Source: Globisporangium splendens
Taxonomy: Eukaryota > Oomycota > Peronosporomycetes > Pythiales > Pythiaceae
Direction: 5' to 3'
Length of the DNA stretch: 64,000 nt
Assembly (NCBI GenBank): GCA_006386115.1
Contig: VFIW01000102.1
Span: 62,001 to 126,000, forward strand
The notes under the pieces were generated by a model. It was given only the letters and a program-made list of their open reading frames with translations, ran no database searches and was not told where the DNA came from. The first letter of the stretch is position 1, and every line of letters begins with the position of its first letter. The position numbers and the translations under genes are program-made. Of this stretch, positions 10,239 through 22,098 are shown one piece after another.

Positions 10239-13198
10239 ATGTCAGAGCCACGAGGAGCCACCGGAAGGAGACGCGGCCACAAGCGGCGTCCTCTTTCGAA
10301 AGCCGTTGGACGACTGCTGTTGCTGCTGGTTTGGTGGTTGCTGATCTGCCTCGACAATGCGGTTGCCGCCGAGAACGCTGCAACCATCCAGGTTTTTGAA
10401 TTGGCAAACAACGGCAATGGAAATGGTAACGGGAACGGCAATGGGAACGGCAACGGAAATGGGAACAAGAAAGACAATTCGGTCGCCACTCCCGTGCTGT
10501 CGACTTCATCCCCCACACCACCACCTCCATCGCCAACGTCAATTACATCGTCAACGTCAACTGCATCGTCAACGTCAACTGCATCGTCAACGCTAACTAC
10601 ATCACCAACACAGGTCACGCCGTCGCTGTCTCCCTCGCCGTCTCCGTCTCCTTCACCGTTCGGCGCTTCCGAAGCAACCGCGTGGTTTGCTATCCTCACG
10701 CTGCTTAATGACGGTGACGTACAGCTTCGATCGTTTCGTGGTGGTGGAGAAGAATGGGACAGGTTTTGTGATGGTGCTCCTGTTCTCGTGACCAAGTCCT
10801 TGGAGCAGCCAGCGAACGAAAATTGCCCAACTCAGTGGACCAACCTTTCCTGCACATGCTTGAGCGAGTTGCAAGATCATCAGACGTCGTGGGAGTTCCA
10901 TGTGACAAAAAGGAATACTAGCGAACCTGCAGCATATCCTGTACCACTCACGACGGCAGGCACTGTCGCGGTATCTTCGATCGGCGCATTTAGCGACATC
11001 CCAGCGCAGCTCACATCATTGTACGTTGACCTGTTGCTGTTTTTGACGTCTCGTGAAGCTGACGCTCAATGAAACTACGGTGTGTGACAGGGCAATAATT
11101 GGGGAGAGCTCGTCGCCCTTAGATGTAGAATGGGATCTCAAGTCGGAATGGAACCAAGACAATGCGCTAGTTTCAGTGACCGAGTCGAACCAGTTGGCAT
11201 CGGTGTACGTCTGCGTTACCACTGTGGCATTTGGCTATGGTTCTGACTTTAGCTTTGATGTGCACTGTGCAGGGAGATTGTCAACGTGAGCCTGAGTTCT
11301 GTAATAATCACGTCGACGTTCTTGCCATCGACGCTAGTCAACATGTACGAGCCCTCACGAGAGTGTTGAAAACCTGAAAAGTGGAATCACTGGTACTAAC
11401 GAATGTCTACACGTACACGTTGGTGCTGCGTTTGATCTTTGTGTCTTTAGAACATTCCGGAATTGTAACCTGACGAAGCTCAGCAGTGAGTTTACAGCCA
11501 CGCGACACGAACATCTCCAGCGCTTGTACGTATGCAGAGCGAAAATGCAGTCTTTGGTATTTTTTTCTCCGTAAATAATTGTCTGTTTGTCCACAACAAC
11601 AGAGATCTCTCGGGGAACCGACTAAGCGCATTTACAACCGAAGTCGTCCTTGCCGATGGATCCGAATCTTCAAGCACCATACAAGAACTGTGAGTAACCT
11701 CAAAGAGTCTATTTTTTTCTAATTTGTTCGTGGAGCTGACTGCTTTGTTTAATAGGGATCTGTCCGACAACAGCTTCACGATGATCCCATCGTCTGTGTT
11801 TCTTCTGAACAACCTTCGAGTCTTGTGAGTCACACCTCAAAGTCATGTTTCCAGAGTTTCGTATCGTTTATCGTGACGCAATGTGATTTGTGATGTCCAA
11901 TATATAGGAATCTCCGAGGGAACCCAATCGCAAACTACAGCGTCACTGCAGCGCAATTTGAGCAACTTCTGAAGCTGTCAGATTTTGAAATTGACGCAGC
12001 AAACGATACGGCATCGTCTTCCAAGTGCATGCAAGGGGAGTGGAGGCAGCTAGGCACTGCGAGCCTATGCGTGATACCCGTTGAGTCCAAGGATATAACC
12101 ACACAAATCAGCACAAGGAACGAATCCAACATACTATTAGCGACAATGGGGATGTTTGTGGTTGGTGTCATGGTGGTAGGCGTTTTTCTGCTTCGAAAAA
12201 AGCGCCAATTCAAGAAACCCACCATCGACGCCAATGCACGCGAGGTGCCCCTGCTCGACACTGCTGAGTTGCGGCTCATTATCGAAGATGCGATTCTGAA
12301 CAACCCCGTGGTCATGAAGCAGCGAATCCCGTGCAAAGATATTGTCGACGAAGAATGCGTGAGTCTCGGTGGCTATGGAATCGTATACAGTGCCACATAC
12401 AAAAAGAGCAAAGTCGCGGTCAAGAAACTTCGAGTCGAGTTCAGTAAAGACGCTAAGCGTGTGGAATCATTCGTGCGCGAAATCTGCTTGATGGCGAGTT
12501 TGGAGCATCCACGCATTGTCACGTTCATTGGCGTGGCCTGGGATTCGGTGCAAAACCTGTCTGCTGTTACTGAGTTTATGGACTACGGCGATCTTCGGGA
12601 TGTGCTTCAGTTCCACAAGGAGAACGAACCGAAGTTGACATGGGAGGCATCCAAAGCGAAAATCGCGCTGCACATCGCGGAAGCGTTAACGTATCTCCAC
12701 ACGTGCACGCCAACCGTGATCCACCGAGATCTCAAGTCGAAAAATGTGCTACTGAACGCCGACCTGGACGCCAAGTTGAGCGATTTTGGCATCTCTCGTG
12801 AGTGGACGATCGATGACACGCACATGACTGAGTGCATCGGGACGACGTTTTGGATTGCACCAGAGGTTTTACTTGGGACCAAATACGACGAGCGTGTGGA
12901 TGTGTTTTCATTCGGTGTTGTGCTGAGTGAAATCGATACCAACGACTACCCATACTGGGATGCAACAGCTTGCAATGGTCTCAGCAAGACCGCGATCTTG
13001 CAGCTTGTCGCGTCTGGCGCCGTGCGACCAAAATTTACGGCTACGTGCCCCCCACTCATACTGGCGCTCGCAGAGAGGTGTTTAGACGGTGATCCCAGGA
13101 AGCGTCCATCGAGTGCAGAAGTCGTTGCATCGTTGAAGAACATGCTCCAGGTGCCTGGCAGTCTCAAACCGTCGTCTCCATCACCGTTTGCTGGATGA
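10239..13198 (+). CDS. LRR receptor-like TKL protein kinase, copy 1
   Basis: Seven exons: 10239-11020, 11091-11204, 11273-11344, 11451-11525, 11603-11689, 11756-11824, 11908-13198 (829 residues). All introns are GT-AG and phase 2, and the exon sum is divisible by three. The start is the ATG giving MSEPRGATG; the longer frame opens only with TTG. Order: basic N-terminus and signal anchor (RLLLLLVWWLLICLDNA), an Asn-Gly repeat, a Ser/Thr/Pro stalk, a conserved Cys-containing ectodomain (LTLLNDGDV to LSCTCLS), leucine-rich repeats (LDLSGNRL, DLSDNSF), one membrane helix (MGMFVVGVMVVGVFLL) and a kinase domain. The kinase keeps VAVKK, HRDLKSKN, DFG and APE, so it should be active. It probably senses an outside ligand at the plasma membrane; the ligand is unknown. 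Confidence 0.88.
10411..10610 (+). repeat. In-frame minisatellites in the receptor ectodomain
   Basis: A hexamer of the AAYGGN type is repeated about nine times from near 10411 to 10466 and encodes alternating Asn-Gly. It is followed near 10540-10600 by about three copies of an 18-base unit (TCAACGTCAACTGCATCG) encoding Ser/Thr. Both stay in frame and probably vary in length between strains. The neighbouring paralogue has a different Ser/Thr/Gly-rich stalk at the same place. Confidence 0.85.
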
Positions 13199-14236
13199 CC
13201 GCAAAGCCAGATCAAGCATAGTCTTCGTGAAATATTGCGTGGACTGAAAATATGACGAATTTCAAGTAGACAATCAAAACAGAGTTGTGAAAGTTTCAGC
13301 TGAAATTTGACTTATGAAGCATCGGTTCAGTCCGTGGGAGATCGTTTTGGAAGCTGACGCTACAAAGTGAGAAGCTTCTCTATCTAGTGCACAACTACTC
13401 GAAGTTAATGTCATCCTCACCACCATTTATCTCATCCACCACGTCCGAACCACCGCAATCAGAAGCCATAAGACGCTTACTCGAGCACAAGACAATCCTT
13501 CGTTTGCCAAGAGGGTGCAGTCTGCACCTGCGGAACCGTAGCAGACGAGGCGAGAATGGCAGCAACTGAGAAGTCACCACCAGTATGAAGCACTCGTTGC
13601 TCATGTTGCTCACAGCACAATTCTGCTACAGCCAATTCACACAAGAAAATCACGATGCGCATCAGTTCCGCGCCATTTATTAGAGAGATGTCGGGCAAGG
13701 CAGAGAGCTGCCCAGCTCAAAGTTACGAACGGGAGGCATGATCCCAACACTGCAGGTCCAAGGTATGTGTTTGAACCTTTTGATGCCACCAATTGCACAT
13801 CACCTCTACTATTGACTACCTCATGTTATTATTGCAGAATAAACTGTATAAATCAAATAGACAGATGGAGACAGGTAGTTTGCAGTCTCCATCCACATAT
13901 TCAATTTAAACACGCTTATCGGCAAGTTGGAAGGTGAGAAAAACGATCGCGCATGTGGTCAGTCAAGAATGCAGCGGAGGGTTCACTTCCATTCGACTGC
14001 AACTCGATGCCAACCAGATGCATCCCCAGCGTCTGAACTCACGGATACAAGCGCGTGGCTCTGCACCTCATGGACATTGTACCGCAGCACCTCCGGACGC
14101 ACGCGCTGGCGCTACGTTGACTCTGCTCGTTTCTTTTTCCCTTCCGGTTGTCCGATTCGCGACGCTGCTTGGCGCTTCTTCGTGAGCTGCAGCTTAGTTT
14201 GCGCCACCATTTCGTTAAACGCCATTTAGCGCAGCG
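13199..14236. other. Spacer between the tandem receptor kinases
   Basis: About 1 kb with no supported coding sequence. CCATTTCGTTAAACGCCATTT at 14207-14227 is AT-richer and resembles the initiator plus flanking promoter element of oomycetes just upstream of the next ATG. It should hold the terminator of copy 1 and the promoter of copy 2. Confidence 0.5.
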
Positions 14237-17200
14237 ATGGCGACGCAAAGCCCCACTCTGCGTACTTCCACGAGGTCGCTCATGGTGGTAATGATTGTGA
14301 TAGCGGTGTTGCAAGGCGTCGTATCACTAGATGCACTCGATGTGATGGAGACCATGACCCCCAACACTACGAGTGTTACTGCGACGCCGACGACGGAAGA
14401 ATCGACGGCAGAGACACCAACGCCAAGCGAGACAGCCAGCAACACCACCAAGAGCACGGGAGGCGGAGGAGGGACCAGCGGAGGCAACGGCAATGGCGCT
14501 AACGCTGGCACTGGCAACACCACAAGCGGCAGCGCTAGCACCAGCACTACTACTAGCACTGTCACCAGCACCGCCAGTAGCACTAGCGGCGGTAAAGGCA
14601 ACGGTATTGGTGGCAGATCCGCGAAAAGCAAATCGAGCGACTCGTCTTCGGCACCCTCCAGCACATCCAATGCATCGTCACCGTCGCCATCTCCAACGAG
14701 TTCGTCCAGAGAGTCCACAGCAAGCGGCACTGGCACTGGTGCTGGACGCGGCATTGGGTGGTTCAATGTTCTCACGCTGCTGAATGACGGCGACGTCGAA
14801 CTGCGAGCGCTGCGCAGCGGAGACAACTGGGACTCGTTCTGCGGTGGCGCGCCTGTGCTCGTGACCAAGTCCCTCATGCACCCCGAGAACAAGAATTGTA
14901 TCGACGGATGGACCAATCTTTCCTGCACGTGCCTGAGTGACTTGCAAGACCCCGCAACATCCTGGGAGATTCACGTGACTAAATTGGTGCGCGAGAACGA
15001 CGACAGCGGCATTGTTCCCAATACGACGATGGCATCAGGAGGCGCAACTGTCGCGATCACGACCATTGGTACCTTTGGCATCCCGGCCGCGCTCACCACA
15101 TTGTATGTGTCTGCTCATGCGAATGATGCTGATACAGGTTTTAATCTCTTTACTCCCTCTCTCTGCGAACGTGTGTGGAATAGGAAAATCATTGGCGAAA
15201 GCGCTGTGCCGTTGGATTTGCAGTGGGATTTCAACTTTGTTTCGACACAAAGCACGGCAATTGCACGTGCGCACAATGCGAGCGCTTTGACAACAGTGTG
15301 CGTAACAAGTGATGTCGAGCGTGATCTGGGCGTGTATTTGGTGCGCGAGTGGCTGTACTGACAGTGGATGATGGTTCATGCGTGCAGGGAGATTGCGAAC
15401 GTGAGCCTCAGTGGCGTGGACATCACATCCGAGTTTCTTCCATCGACATTGGTCGACATGTACGACGCACACAGTGGCTGAATGCTGCGCTGTGAGCAAT
15501 TTGAAGATACCTGGTCGTACTGAGCTGCTTCCTGTTTGTGTGCTTCCTATATTAGATCCCTGCGGAACAGCAACCTTACATCACTCTGTGGGAGGTTTCT
15601 AAGCAAGCGCCACGGCACGCTCGAGCGATTGTAGGTGTCGTGAACTAGACTAGGTTTCTTCTTCTCGCTGCTGAATGCTTCCTCTCTCACACTCACATCT
15701 TTGCATGCTTGCTTATGAATGAAACAGGGATCTCTCAGGGAATCGCATGACTACGTTCGTGAGCAACATACCTCAACAAAATGGATCTCAAGGCGGCAGC
15801 ACGATCAAAGAACTGTGAGTATTTTTCGCACCTGAACTGCTCATCTCTTTCACGACATTTTCTGACGTGTTGCCTGCTGCTGTATGCCTGCTTTTATTAC
15901 TTTGGTAGGGATTTGTCCTACAACAAGTTCACGACGATCCCACTTTCGCTGGTGTCACTCAACAACCTGGAAAAGCTGTGCGTCACTAAGCATCTAGAGG
16001 TTGCCGCTGCGTTCATACCAACACATTGTTGTGGTCGTTTCGATGCTCTTTACTATGTAGGTACCTGCAAGGGAATCCAATCGCCAACTTCAGCATCACG
16101 GCATCGCAGTTCGCGCAACTTGAAAAGCTCAGCATTTTTAGAATTGATGCTGCCAGCACCACTGCAAGTATACCACTGGCATGCACTGGCAGCGGGCAAT
16201 TGAAGCGAGTCGGCGCAACGCAATTCTGCGTGCTGCCAGATCCAGCCACAAACACCACGGCAACCAACGTTTCGAGCCACACAAACAAAACGACGGTGCT
16301 TTGCGCTGCGATCGGGATCCCAGTCGGCGTGTTGGCGACCGTCATCCTCGTCGTTTTGCGGAGACGTCGGTCGACCACACTCAATGGTGGCCGTCATAGC
16401 AAGAACCGATCGCCTGTTGCGTCGTTGTTGGCTTGCACGACGTCGCGGGATTACTCGATCCTGATCGTCGACGACTCGCTTGTGACGAACCCGCTCATCA
16501 TGATGAACCGCATCGCTTATAGAGAGATTGCTATCAAAGGAAGCTTGAACCGCGGTGGCTTTGGCGTCGTCTACAGAGGCGTGTACAGGAACCGCAACGT
16601 CGCGGTCAAGAAAATCCGTGCCGAGTTCAGCAGCGACATTCCGCGCGTCGAAGCGTTTTTGCGCGAGATTTGCTTAATTGCGAGCCTGGATCACCCGCGC
16701 ATTGTTGCTTTTGTGGGTGTGGCGTGGGATACACTGCAGAACTTATCGGCTGTGACCGAGTTCATGGCGCAAGGGGATCTTCGGGACGTCCTGCAGCACC
16801 ACAAGAGCCAGAAACAACGTCAAAGCCAGCAGCTAACGTGGGAATCACACAAGGGCCGCATCGCACTGCATGTTGCGGAGGCATTGGTATATTTGCATTC
16901 CCTGGCACCGACAGTGATCCACCGTGACCTGAAATCGAAAAACGTTCTCCTAGACGAGGAGCTAAATGCCAAGTTGAGTGACTTCGGGATCTCGCGCGAG
17001 TGCACGATCGATGACACGCATCTGACGGTCGGTATCGGGACGTCGTTCTGGATCGCACCTGAGGTGCTGCTTGGCAAACCCTACGACGAGCGCGCCGATG
17101 TATTCTCGTTTGGCATCGTACTCAGCGAGATCGACACAGAGGAATATCCATACTGGAACAGCGCAGCACCTGGTGAGCTGGGGAATCAAGAGCAAGCGAT

Positions 17201-17483
17201 TCTGCGGCTTGTAGCACATGGCGACGTGCGCCCCCAGTTCTCGCCTTCGTGTCCAGCGCACATCGTGGAACTCGCCGAGTGGTGCTTGCAAGGCGATCCA
17301 GCCGATCGGCCGACAAGCACCGAGGTCGTTGTGCTGCTCGAGCGCTTTTTGAATGGTGCAGCAAGTAGCGACGATGGTTCACTGTCGTCCTTCTCGTCGT
17401 CCTCGCAAGCACCGCCCCCGTCGGTTCGCAGACCACAGCACTCGTCGTTGTCGTCCTCAGGATTGGTGGACTTGGCTCTCTAG
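14237..17483 (+). CDS. LRR receptor-like TKL protein kinase, copy 2
   Basis: Seven exons: 14237-15102, 15184-15297, 15388-15459, 15556-15630, 15728-15814, 15909-15977, 16061-17483 (901 residues). The five middle exons have exactly the lengths of copy 1 (114, 72, 75, 87, 69) and the same phase 2, which confirms both models. The first intron is 81 bases without a stop, so it reads through in frame. Layout: signal anchor (LMVVMIVIAVLQGVVSL), long Ser/Thr/Gly stalk, the ectodomain shared with copy 1 (WFNVLTLLNDGDV; NLSCTCLSDLQD), leucine-rich repeats, membrane helix (VLCAAIGIPVGVLATVILVVL), and an active-looking TKL kinase (GGFGVVY, VAVKK, HRDLKSKN, DFG, APE). A Ser/Pro tail follows the kinase. 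It is a tandem duplicate in the same orientation; the stalk and tail have diverged most. Confidence 0.88.
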
Positions 17484-17918
17484 CAACTGACATCTTGGTG
17501 CAAAGCATCACGAAGGGGTCCTCTCTCTTTCGGACGTAATGCTACCTTGTATCTGCATAACCTCAATTTCGTTCGACTTGTCAGAGCGATGCCTTCATCT
17601 GAACTCCCTGCAATGTTTTTGCAAAGGATAAGTTTCTCATCGGTGAGGAAAGTCAACATGCCGATTCGAAGGACAAGCAGTGTACATATATGTAACTCGT
17701 TATCATTCACCGAATTGAAGTGGGTACACTTTGCAAGAATGTTTGGAAGCAACCATCACTGGATGTGTGAAGCTAGCCGGAAGGTCGTTTGTGCATTTCT
17801 TTTGCTGCTTCTCGGATACCGCCACATTGCAGCACAAAACAGAGCACCATTCAAATTGTCGTTGCTCGCAAACGCTGTTCAAAATCCACACATGCTTTTC
17901 GTTAAAAACGAGCAACGG

Positions 17919-18085
17919 TTAACTGTAGTACGCCTCGAGCTACTTGGCGAATTGCAGAATGCCCCGAAACACGTGCTTGCCGCCTGGTCAGATCACGCTC
18001 TCGAGTTGCACGAAGTTGTCGCCCTCCATCTCAAAGCTCAGCGTCGCCGTGTGGTTGGATTCCAAGAAAACCCATGGCTGGGTGC
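17919..18085 (-). pseudogene. Dead 3' fragment of an M14 carboxypeptidase
   Basis: Read on the minus strand, this stretch aligns with the last 55 or so codons of the carboxypeptidase that follows at 18342: FEMEGDNFV, then PGGKHVF and GILQFAK, ending YYS and stop. It has two internal stops: a TGA where the live copies have Arg before PGG, and a TAG after QFAK. The match fades upstream, so only the 3' end survives. It marks a fourth, lost member of the local gene family. Confidence 0.85.
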
Positions 18086-18341
18086 CTGTCGCTCAGTCCA
18101 GCAACACACGGCCTGCACCACACCACGAGTTCTACTTCAGCCCACGGATCAGATGAGAAACCCTGGGTAGCGCACATATTCACAGACGAAAGTAATTCGC
18201 AAGCACACTCGCTATACTTTTGATTTATACATCACCATCAAGCGATTTTCAGTCGCATCACCAGGGAAAGGAGTCCCGCTTCGAAGAAACGAACAACCTA
18301 TCTTCTCAAGAAAAGTCAAACAAAAACCAAAAACGCGTCTC

Positions 18342-19679
18342 TTAGCTGTAGTACGCGGTCAGTCCCTTGGCAAACTGGAGGATGCCCTGGAAGACATGGA
18401 GGCCACCGGGGCGGATCACGCTCTTGTCGACCACGAAATCGTCGCCCTCCATCTCGAAACTGAGCGTCGCGGTCTTGTTGAACTCCAGGAAGATCGAGTC
18501 CATGAGCGTCCCGTAGCACAAGTACAACTGCGCCGCCGTCTCACTCGTGTACCTCGCGGTGTTGCCCACTTGGATTGCAGCCTTGACGCTGTCGCCCAGT
18601 GTCTTGAGCTTGGCGCCGTATGGCGCAGCAGCCTGAGCAGCCTGGTTGCCGAAGGGACGCAGCACGAGACCCGAGTATGCGTGGATGTCGAGCACTCCCG
18701 CGAGTGGCAACGTCTTGAGGAACTTGTAGATCCCCGCGGTCTCAGGCTCGCTCAATGGTGCCGTTCCTGGGTACGTCTCAGCCGTGGGACCGTCACCAGC
18801 CTTGCCAAAGTACGCCTGGGGACCAAAGTTGCGGTTGAGATCCACGCCGTAGGTCGAGCCCGAGACTTTTCGGCGGTTCTTGCGCCAGAGGCGGTCACCA
18901 TTGAACGTGTACAGAAAGCCGTCGATGTTGACGATCGGCACAAAATACCAGTCGTACTGGTTCACGAGCGACGTGATGGTCGCGTCGCCGTTCCGGAGTC
19001 CGTCGAGGAGCGCCGCGATGGCGTAGAACGTCGTGCTTCCCGCGTGCCACTCACGCGCGTGGATGAGCCCCTGCACGAAGATCGCCTTCTTACCTGAGCC
19101 TCCGTTAGCGATCTTGTAGCCTGGGATAGTTCGGCCCTCGTAACTCGTCGAGATGGACGCGATCTTGGAGATCAGTGTCGGGTTGGCGCTTACCAAGGTG
19201 TCGAGGAAGGCGAACACCTCATCAGCCGTGCGCCAGCAGTCGAAGAATGCGTTGTCGACGTAGTTGGTCGTCGCCGTGGGCGTGATCTCTGCCAAGTGGC
19301 GCCGAGTATCGGTGCTGCACGTCGCGAGCGTCGACGCCTCGAGCGCGAGCTTCTCCGCCGTGTTCACCGGGTCGCGCTCGATCGAGACGATCGATGACGT
19401 CGACGCCTTGGTGTCCAGGACCGTGAACTTGGACGACGACGAGCCACCATTGAACTTGCTGATTGTGGCTTCCGTCGTGTAGATGTCGGCGCGCACGTTG
19501 GCCGTACCCTCCACGGCGCGGACCTCCCAGATGTCGAGGTCGTCGCCAAACGTGGCGAGCGCCGAGTCGAAGAGAACCTTCGGCACTGTCACGTGGTAGA
19601 GTTGCTTGACGGCCTCCTGGGCGGCGACGGCGATGCTCGACGCAGCGGCGAACAGCGCGAGCGATGGGAAGATCTTCAT
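18342..19679 (-). CDS. Secreted zinc carboxypeptidase, M14 family (copy A)
   Basis: Intronless, 445 residues from the ATG at 19679; the frame extends upstream only from a non-ATG codon. Signal peptide MKIFPSLALFAAASSIAVAA. Residues of about 25-110 resemble the M14 activation peptide (QLYHVTVPK), so it is probably made as a zymogen. Catalytic domain: HAREW holds the first His and Glu zinc ligands, DLNRNFG the Asn-Arg pair that binds the C-terminal carboxylate, DIHAYS the third zinc ligand, FEMEGDDF the general-base Glu. At the place expected for the mobile Tyr248 it has Phe (MDSIF). It should remove C-terminal residues from proteins outside the cell or in the vacuole. Promoter-like element at 19732-19747. 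It lacks the introns of its two neighbours. Confidence 0.92.
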   Translation of the reverse strand: MKIFPSLALFAAASSIAVAAQEAVKQLYHVTVPKVLFDSALATFGDDLDIWEVRAVEGTANVRADIYTTEATISKFNGGSSSSKFTVLDTKASTSSIVSIERDPVNTAEKLALEASTLATCSTDTRRHLAEITPTATTNYVDNAFFDCWRTADEVFAFLDTLVSANPTLISKIASISTSYEGRTIPGYKIANGGSGKKAIFVQGLIHAREWHAGSTTFYAIAALLDGLRNGDATITSLVNQYDWYFVPIVNIDGFLYTFNGDRLWRKNRRKVSGSTYGVDLNRNFGPQAYFGKAGDGPTAETYPGTAPLSEPETAGIYKFLKTLPLAGVLDIHAYSGLVLRPFGNQAAQAAAPYGAKLKTLGDSVKAAIQVGNTARYTSETAAQLYLCYGTLMDSIFLEFNKTATLSFEMEGDDFVVDKSVIRPGGLHVFQGILQFAKGLTAYYS

Positions 19680-19731
19680 GTTGAGAACCGGAGGGCTGAC
19701 TGGGGCTTGACCTGGGTGCTTGTGAGGCAGC

Positions 19732-19747
19732 AAATTGAAGAATGAGA
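19732..19747 (-). promoter_or_regulatory. Oomycete initiator/flanking promoter element, copy A
   Basis: Minus strand TCTCATTCTTCAATTT matches the Phytophthora core promoter GCTCATTYYNCAWTTT at 15 of 16 positions. It lies 53 bases upstream of the ATG, as expected for the short leaders of these genes. Confidence 0.75.
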
Positions 19748-20544
19748 GAAATGGTTTCTTGATTGTTGCTCGCGTCAGACTCGGCTGAGCACAGCCACCA
19801 CAGCCTTGTCGAAGAGCTCTTGGTGCCTATGCCTCGTTGGTCGGTGCATTCTTATCCTTTCCGAGGCGTGGGCGAGCCCGATCTTTGCGTGGCTGAGTTG
19901 TATCCAAACCAGAAGTCAGCGGCGTTCGTTCTCAGATCGCTCTTCCAGAGAGTGGGAGGTCGAGTCGCCCCTGCTCAAGAGTTCAACTTCCGTCGTCGAC
20001 AGATGGCGGACTGCGCTTCATCTACGCTGTGTGTGCATCTGGGCTCTTGTGTCGACGAAGCAAAGCTATGTACATCCTACTTCGTGCTCCAGGATGTTGA
20101 CGGCGATGGGATAAACGCACGAGCCCCAGACCTACTGAACACTTTGGTTGGTCCACAATCATGCTTCCAGTGAAATGGTACCCTCTCATCTGAGTCTGCA
20201 TTTGTTCCCGGCACTGAAACAGATTCCGAGAGCTGCACCTTGCTTGAAAACGTGGACGCCGTAGTGTGCTTTGCATGCAGTAATCACGCAACAGCTCTGT
20301 AGCTCTTACAGAATCACAAGCCAGTCACACAAGAACGACCTTCCAACCCAACCAGAGACATCTTGTGGCTCACTTTTGAAAACAAACGCGACTCAAAAAC
20401 TCACACACAGAGATTTCTCATTGTTATTTTTCATTGCTATCACGTCTGAACCAACGGTAATGCAAATGATACCAGCACACACGGAGCAGCAAGGCATCAA
20501 GGCGACAGCGTCACATCACAAGTAATCGAGTCATCCGCTCCATC
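19748..20544. other. Intergenic, nothing recognised
   Basis: About 0.8 kb between carboxypeptidase copies A and B. A 136-codon open frame at 19763-20173 (+) has no visible domain and no clear ATG context; I do not call it a gene. Confidence 0.5.
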
Positions 20545-22021
20545 TTAGCTGTAATACGCTGGCAGCTCCTTGGCGAACTGCACGATGCCCTGGAACACAT
20601 GCTGACCGCCGGGACGGATCTGCGACTTGTCGACGACGAAGCTGGAGCCCTCCATCTCGAAGCTGAGCGACGCGGTCTTATTGAACTCCAGGAAGATCGA
20701 GTCGAGGACCGTGCCGTAGCACAAGTACAACTGTGCCGCCGTCTGGCTCGTGTACCTGACAGTGCTGTTCGCCTGGACCGCGGTCTTGACGTTGTCGCCC
20801 AGGGTCTTGAGCTTGGCGCCGTATGGCGCAGCAGCCTCGGCGTACTGGATACCATAAGGACGCAGCACGAGGTTTGAGTACGAGTGGATGTCGATCGCAC
20901 CAGCGAGCGGCAACGTCTTGAGAAAGTTGAAGATCCCCGCGGTCTCAGGCTCGCTCAATGGCGCTGTTCCTGGGTACGTCTCAGCCGTGGGACCGTCACC
21001 AGCCTTGCCAAAGTACGCCTGGGGACCAAAGTTGCGGTTGAGATCCACGCCGTAGGTCGAGCCCGAGACTTTTCGGCGGTTCTTGCGCCAGAGGCGGTTG
21101 CCGTTGAATGTGTAGCGGAAGCCGTCGATGTTGACGATCGGCACAAAATACCAGTCGTACTGGTTCAGGATCTACGCACACAGAAGATGGCCAAGTTAAG
21201 GTTCAAATATCGGCAAACAATGATCAAGATGCCACTGAACGCACCGACGTGATGGCCGTGTCGCCGTTCCGGAGTCCGTCGAGAAGCGCCGCGATGGCGT
21301 AGAACGTCGTGCTGCCGGCGTGCCACTCACGGGCGTGGATCAGACCCTGGATGTAGATCGCCTTCTTGCCTGCTCCACCCGTGGCGATCTTGTAGCCTGG
21401 GATCGTGCGACCTACGTAAACAACAGCAGAACGAAGGGCTCAACATCAATGCCGTATCCTGAAGAGAAGAGCAACTTGACTTTACCAACCTTCGATGCTG
21501 GTAGCAACGGACGCGATCTTGGACAGCGTCGTGGGGTTTTCCGCCACCAGCGTGTCCAGGAACGCGTACACTTCGTCGGCCGTGCGCCAGCAGTCAAAGA
21601 ACGCATTGTCGATGTACTTGGTCGCCGCGATTTGCTGCAAGTGGCGGCGCGTCGCGGTCGTGCACGTCGCCAGAGTCGAGGCTTCCTGCTGGATGAGCGC
21701 CGCCGTGTCGACGGGATCGCGCTCGACCGTCACGGTCGATGGCGCCGTGTCATCGAGAAGATGGTACTTGGGTTTTGCGGTGTTGAACTTGTTGATCACG
21801 TCTTCGGTGGCGTAGATGTCAGCCTTGACCGTGGTCTTGTCGTCATCTACAGCCTTCACTTCCCAGACGTCAAGGTCGTCACCGAAGGACGCGAGCGCCG
21901 AGTCAAAGACCACCTTGGGGAGTGTCACGTGGTAGAGTTGCTTGGCTGCAGCAGCGTCGTCGGCGACCACTTTGGCAACGACAGCAGCAGCTAAGAAGGC
22001 GAGGGATGTGAAGATCTTCAT
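20545..22021 (-). CDS. Secreted zinc carboxypeptidase, M14 family (copy B)
   Basis: Three exons on the minus strand: 21490-22021, 21245-21411 and 20545-21171 (441 residues). The introns are 78 and 73 bases with GT-AG ends; the sum is in frame. Signal peptide MKIFTSLAFLAAAVVAKVVA, activation peptide with QLYHVTLPKVV, then the same catalytic motifs as copy A: HAREW, DLNRNFG, DIHSYS, FEMEGSSF. The Tyr248 position is again Phe (LDSIF). The second intron sits at the same place as the single intron of copy C. A 133-base block (20966-21098) is identical to copy A at all codon positions. The gene points the same way as copy A and should have the same exopeptidase activity, perhaps with a different side-chain preference. 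Confidence 0.9.
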
Positions 22022-22082
22022 CCTTAGAGGACCTTGGTTGTTGATGAAGCAAACTCAAGCGTGGACTTGTCGGCGTCGAAGG

Positions 22083-22098
22083 AAATTGAGGAATGACA
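22083..22098 (-). promoter_or_regulatory. Oomycete initiator/flanking promoter element, copy B
   Basis: Minus strand TGTCATTCCTCAATTT matches the core GCTCATTYYNCAWTTT at 14 of 16 positions, 62 bases upstream of the ATG. Confidence 0.7.

Noticed and set aside
15103..15183. Reading the first intron of receptor copy 2 as coding, since it is open and a multiple of three
   Set aside because: Copy 1 has an intron at the same place and phase with stops; splice sites are good in both.
19680..19733. Longer start for carboxypeptidase A
   Set aside because: The upstream extension begins with a non-ATG codon and would bury the signal peptide.
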